64,000 bases of DNA from CAZTBB01 sp964611755 (GTDB lineage: Bacteria > Pseudomonadota > Alphaproteobacteria > Micavibrionales > Micavibrionaceae): contig CAZTBB010000002.1 of assembly GCA_964611755.1 (NCBI GenBank), forward strand, positions 1 to 64,000, read 5' to 3'. Positions 63,401-64,000 of this stretch are shown piece after piece; the first letter of the stretch is position 1, and every line of letters begins with the position of its first letter. The notes under the pieces are model-generated. The model was not told the origin of the DNA. It searched no databases and was given only the letters and a program-made list of their open reading frames with translations. The translations under genes were made by a program, and so were the position numbers.

Positions 63401-63560
63401 CACCCGGATATTCAACTTCGACTGTAACAATCGGCGGATCAATATTCGGATATTCCCGTAAGGACAGGCGGTCAAAAGAGACCAATCCAAACGCAATCAA
63501 AAGCAGCGAGATAACGCTGGCAAAGACGGGGCGTTTTACGGATATATCAGAGAGTATCAT
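60453..63560 (-). CDS. RND-family efflux transporter, permease subunit
   Basis: 1035 residues, full AcrB/MexB-type length. Twelve membrane helices occur in two halves; the first periplasmic loop starts after LSDISVKRPVFASVISLLLI. The proton-relay Asp pair is in LVLAIGLVVDDAIVMLENIV (around residue 405). GGLLALYLTGGTLNIYSQIG and GLAAKNGILIVEFANQLRDE lie in helices 10-11. It exports drugs, bile-like compounds or lipids with the adaptor encoded directly upstream (4-bp overlap). An outer-membrane factor is not in the window. The C-terminus (EEEEENKA) is short. The subgroup is the Alphaproteobacterial 'AcrB/AcrD/AcrF' cluster, substrate unknown. Confidence 0.96.
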   Translation of the reverse strand: MILSDISVKRPVFASVISLLLIAFGLVSFDRLSLREYPNIDPPIVTVEVEYPGAPANIVETRVTELIEERIAGIEGIEFIDSSSSDGESNVTIEFSINRDINEAANDVRDRISGIQDNLPEEADPPEVQKVDSNDDVIIWQNLSSDRMTVPELTDYAERYLVDQYSALDGVARIRVGGGLRYAMRIWLDRNALAARNLTVNDVEQALRAENVELPAGSLQSDERIFKARVERNFQEPDDFAKLVLARGENGFLVRLGDVARVEKGVEEDRLFFRGNGEPMVGIGVIKQSTANTIDVSDAVKTLSEKLKRNLPEGMSISQSYDAAVFIKASISEVYKTLFIAIGCVVFVIYIFLGSLRAMLIPAITVPISLIASFIAIYSFGFSLNLLTLLALVLAIGLVVDDAIVMLENIVRRIQEKGETPLVAAYRGARQVGFAVIATTLVLISVFVPITFLEGDIGRLFTEFALTIAAAIAFSSLVALTLAPMMASKMLNSDAGDENVITKTINRFFKMLRKSYIASLTFLLRIPAMVILIFALLVGGTVWLYPNVTQEFVPQEDRGAFFVVVSGPEGASYSYIEEYMTEIERRLMPYVDKGEFKRLLVRAPRGFGSIENFNGGFVIVILEDWDKRRSAFEIMNELRGKLAALPGVRAFPVMRQGLGGGTGKPVQFVIGGPTYEALAEWRDIIIEKVNENNPGILGLDSDYKETRPQIDFRVDYNRAADLGVTVEEIGRTLQTMMAGRNVTTYLENGEEYDIILEGDRTKQQSFDDIANIYVRSQSSGQLIPLSNVVTITEYGAAETLARYNRIRSITLEANLEDGFALGEALTHLEGLVREHLPDEAVIDYKGQSRDFISSGDSIIFVFILGLVVVFLVLAAQFESYIHPFIIMLTVPLAAGGGLLALYLTGGTLNIYSQIGLIMLVGLAAKNGILIVEFANQLRDEGMGFSKALIEATEVRFRPILMTGLTTIAGALPLILTSGAGAETRIAIGQVVLGGVIAATFFTLYIVPIAYSLIARGTGSPGDIARRLEEEEENKA

Positions 63561-64000
63561 GGTGCGCCCGCCGCATTTTCAGATGTCGTGTCTTGGCCAA
63601 GTAATTTCTCAAGACGGGCATCATGGGTTTCAACCCCTTTGATTTCAAGGCCAGCGCCAGGCCGCACACGCAGAGTGCCGTGGCTGACCACGCGGTCACC
63701 CACATGAAGGCCATTAATGATTTCTACAATACCGAATTGACGGGCCCCGAGTTCAACCAGTTGCCTGCGCGCTGTAATACCGTCTGTGTTTTCCTCTGTA
63801 TTTTCCTCGATGACGAGTACGAAATTTTTGGAGCCTTCGGGGATGAGTGCTTCTTCGGGGATCACCAGAGCCTCTCTGGGGGCTTTGGCGAGCTCAATTT
63901 GCATCAGCAGGCCGGGCTTCAAGCGGCGATCACTGTTATCGATCAGGGCACGTGCATCAATGGCGCGTGTGATGGGATCAATGCGGCTTTCTATGCTGGA
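63557..64000 (-). CDS. RND periplasmic adaptor subunit, N-terminus outside window
   Basis: 148 codons are visible, open to the window edge. The segment SIESRIDPITRAIDARALID, LKPGLLMQIELA, ALVIPEEALIPEGSKNFVLV and GARQFGIVEIINGLHVGDRV is the beta-barrel and membrane-proximal part of a membrane-fusion protein (AcrA/MexA-like). The start, with the lipid or membrane anchor, lies beyond 64000. It overlaps the pump gene by 4 bp, so both are co-translated. Confidence 0.9.
   Translation of the reverse strand, partial: SSIESRIDPITRAIDARALIDNSDRRLKPGLLMQIELAKAPREALVIPEEALIPEGSKNFVLVIEENTEENTDGITARRQLVELGARQFGIVEIINGLHVGDRVVSHGTLRVRPGAGLEIKGVETHDARLEKLLGQDTTSENAAGAP

Overview
The window reads as a chromosome segment of a free-living or predatory-type alphaproteobacterium of moderate GC content. 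Supporting this are a stand-alone NDUFA12-domain protein, a DUF2155 protein, the gene order M48 protease - DsbA - PCuAC - aroQ - accB - accC - aat, thrC followed by an M16 peptidase, and a phasin. The Dot/Icm-like genes and the dispersed prepilin-like proteins recall Micavibrio-like lineages, but that placement is inference. No rRNA, tRNA, CRISPR array, transposase or integrase was seen.

Layout. (1) 1-9660: part of a type IVB (I-type, Dot/Icm-like) secretion system. DotG (truncated by the window edge), DotH and DotI lie on the minus strand. They are followed by three tandem, Sec-exported paralogs of a family I do not recognise (plus strand), a Pro/Gln-rich secretin-associated (TcpQ-domain) protein and IcmT. 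(2) 9.8-18.8 kb: pyruvate kinase, a transglutaminase-like protease fused to an MshEN-like domain, HldE, a small gene behind a Fur-box-like site, an overlapping lipoprotein pair, a prepilin-like protein, a D,D-carboxypeptidase with SPOR domain, and a phasin. (3) 18.8-34.4 kb: ClpS-ClpA, a second prepilin-like paralog, a receiver/degenerate-deaminase fusion, RidA, NDUFA12, an MlaD-like protein, DUF2155, then the large minus-strand housekeeping operon from the M48 protease to Aat, and RlmE. (4) 34.4-50 kb: guaB, a short LOV photoreceptor, an RsmB-type methyltransferase, AT-rich orphan genes, metF-metE, a cNMP-binding protein, a TPR-sulfotransferase, a DMT exporter, an aminotransferase, guaA and small orphans including a His-rich peptide. 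(5) 50-64 kb: YqgE, M16 peptidase, thrC, M32 carboxypeptidase, pdxST, a 915-residue protein made of a pseudo-receiver and about seven tandem OmpR-type winged helices, and an RND efflux pump cut by the right edge.

How the genes fit together. ClpS, ClpA and Aat form a complete N-degron recognition set. guaB and guaA give both steps from IMP to GMP. metF supplies the methyl donor to metE. pdxST makes PLP de novo without deoxyxylulose phosphate. The Dot/Icm core, its three companions and the TcpQ-like protein probably build one envelope-spanning machine. Several signalling proteins have unusual architectures (LOV, receiver-pseudodeaminase, MshEN-protease, seven-winged-helix protein). The strongest candidates for undescribed biology are the seven-winged-helix protein, the three secretion-associated paralogs, the receiver-pseudodeaminase and the MshEN-protease fusion.
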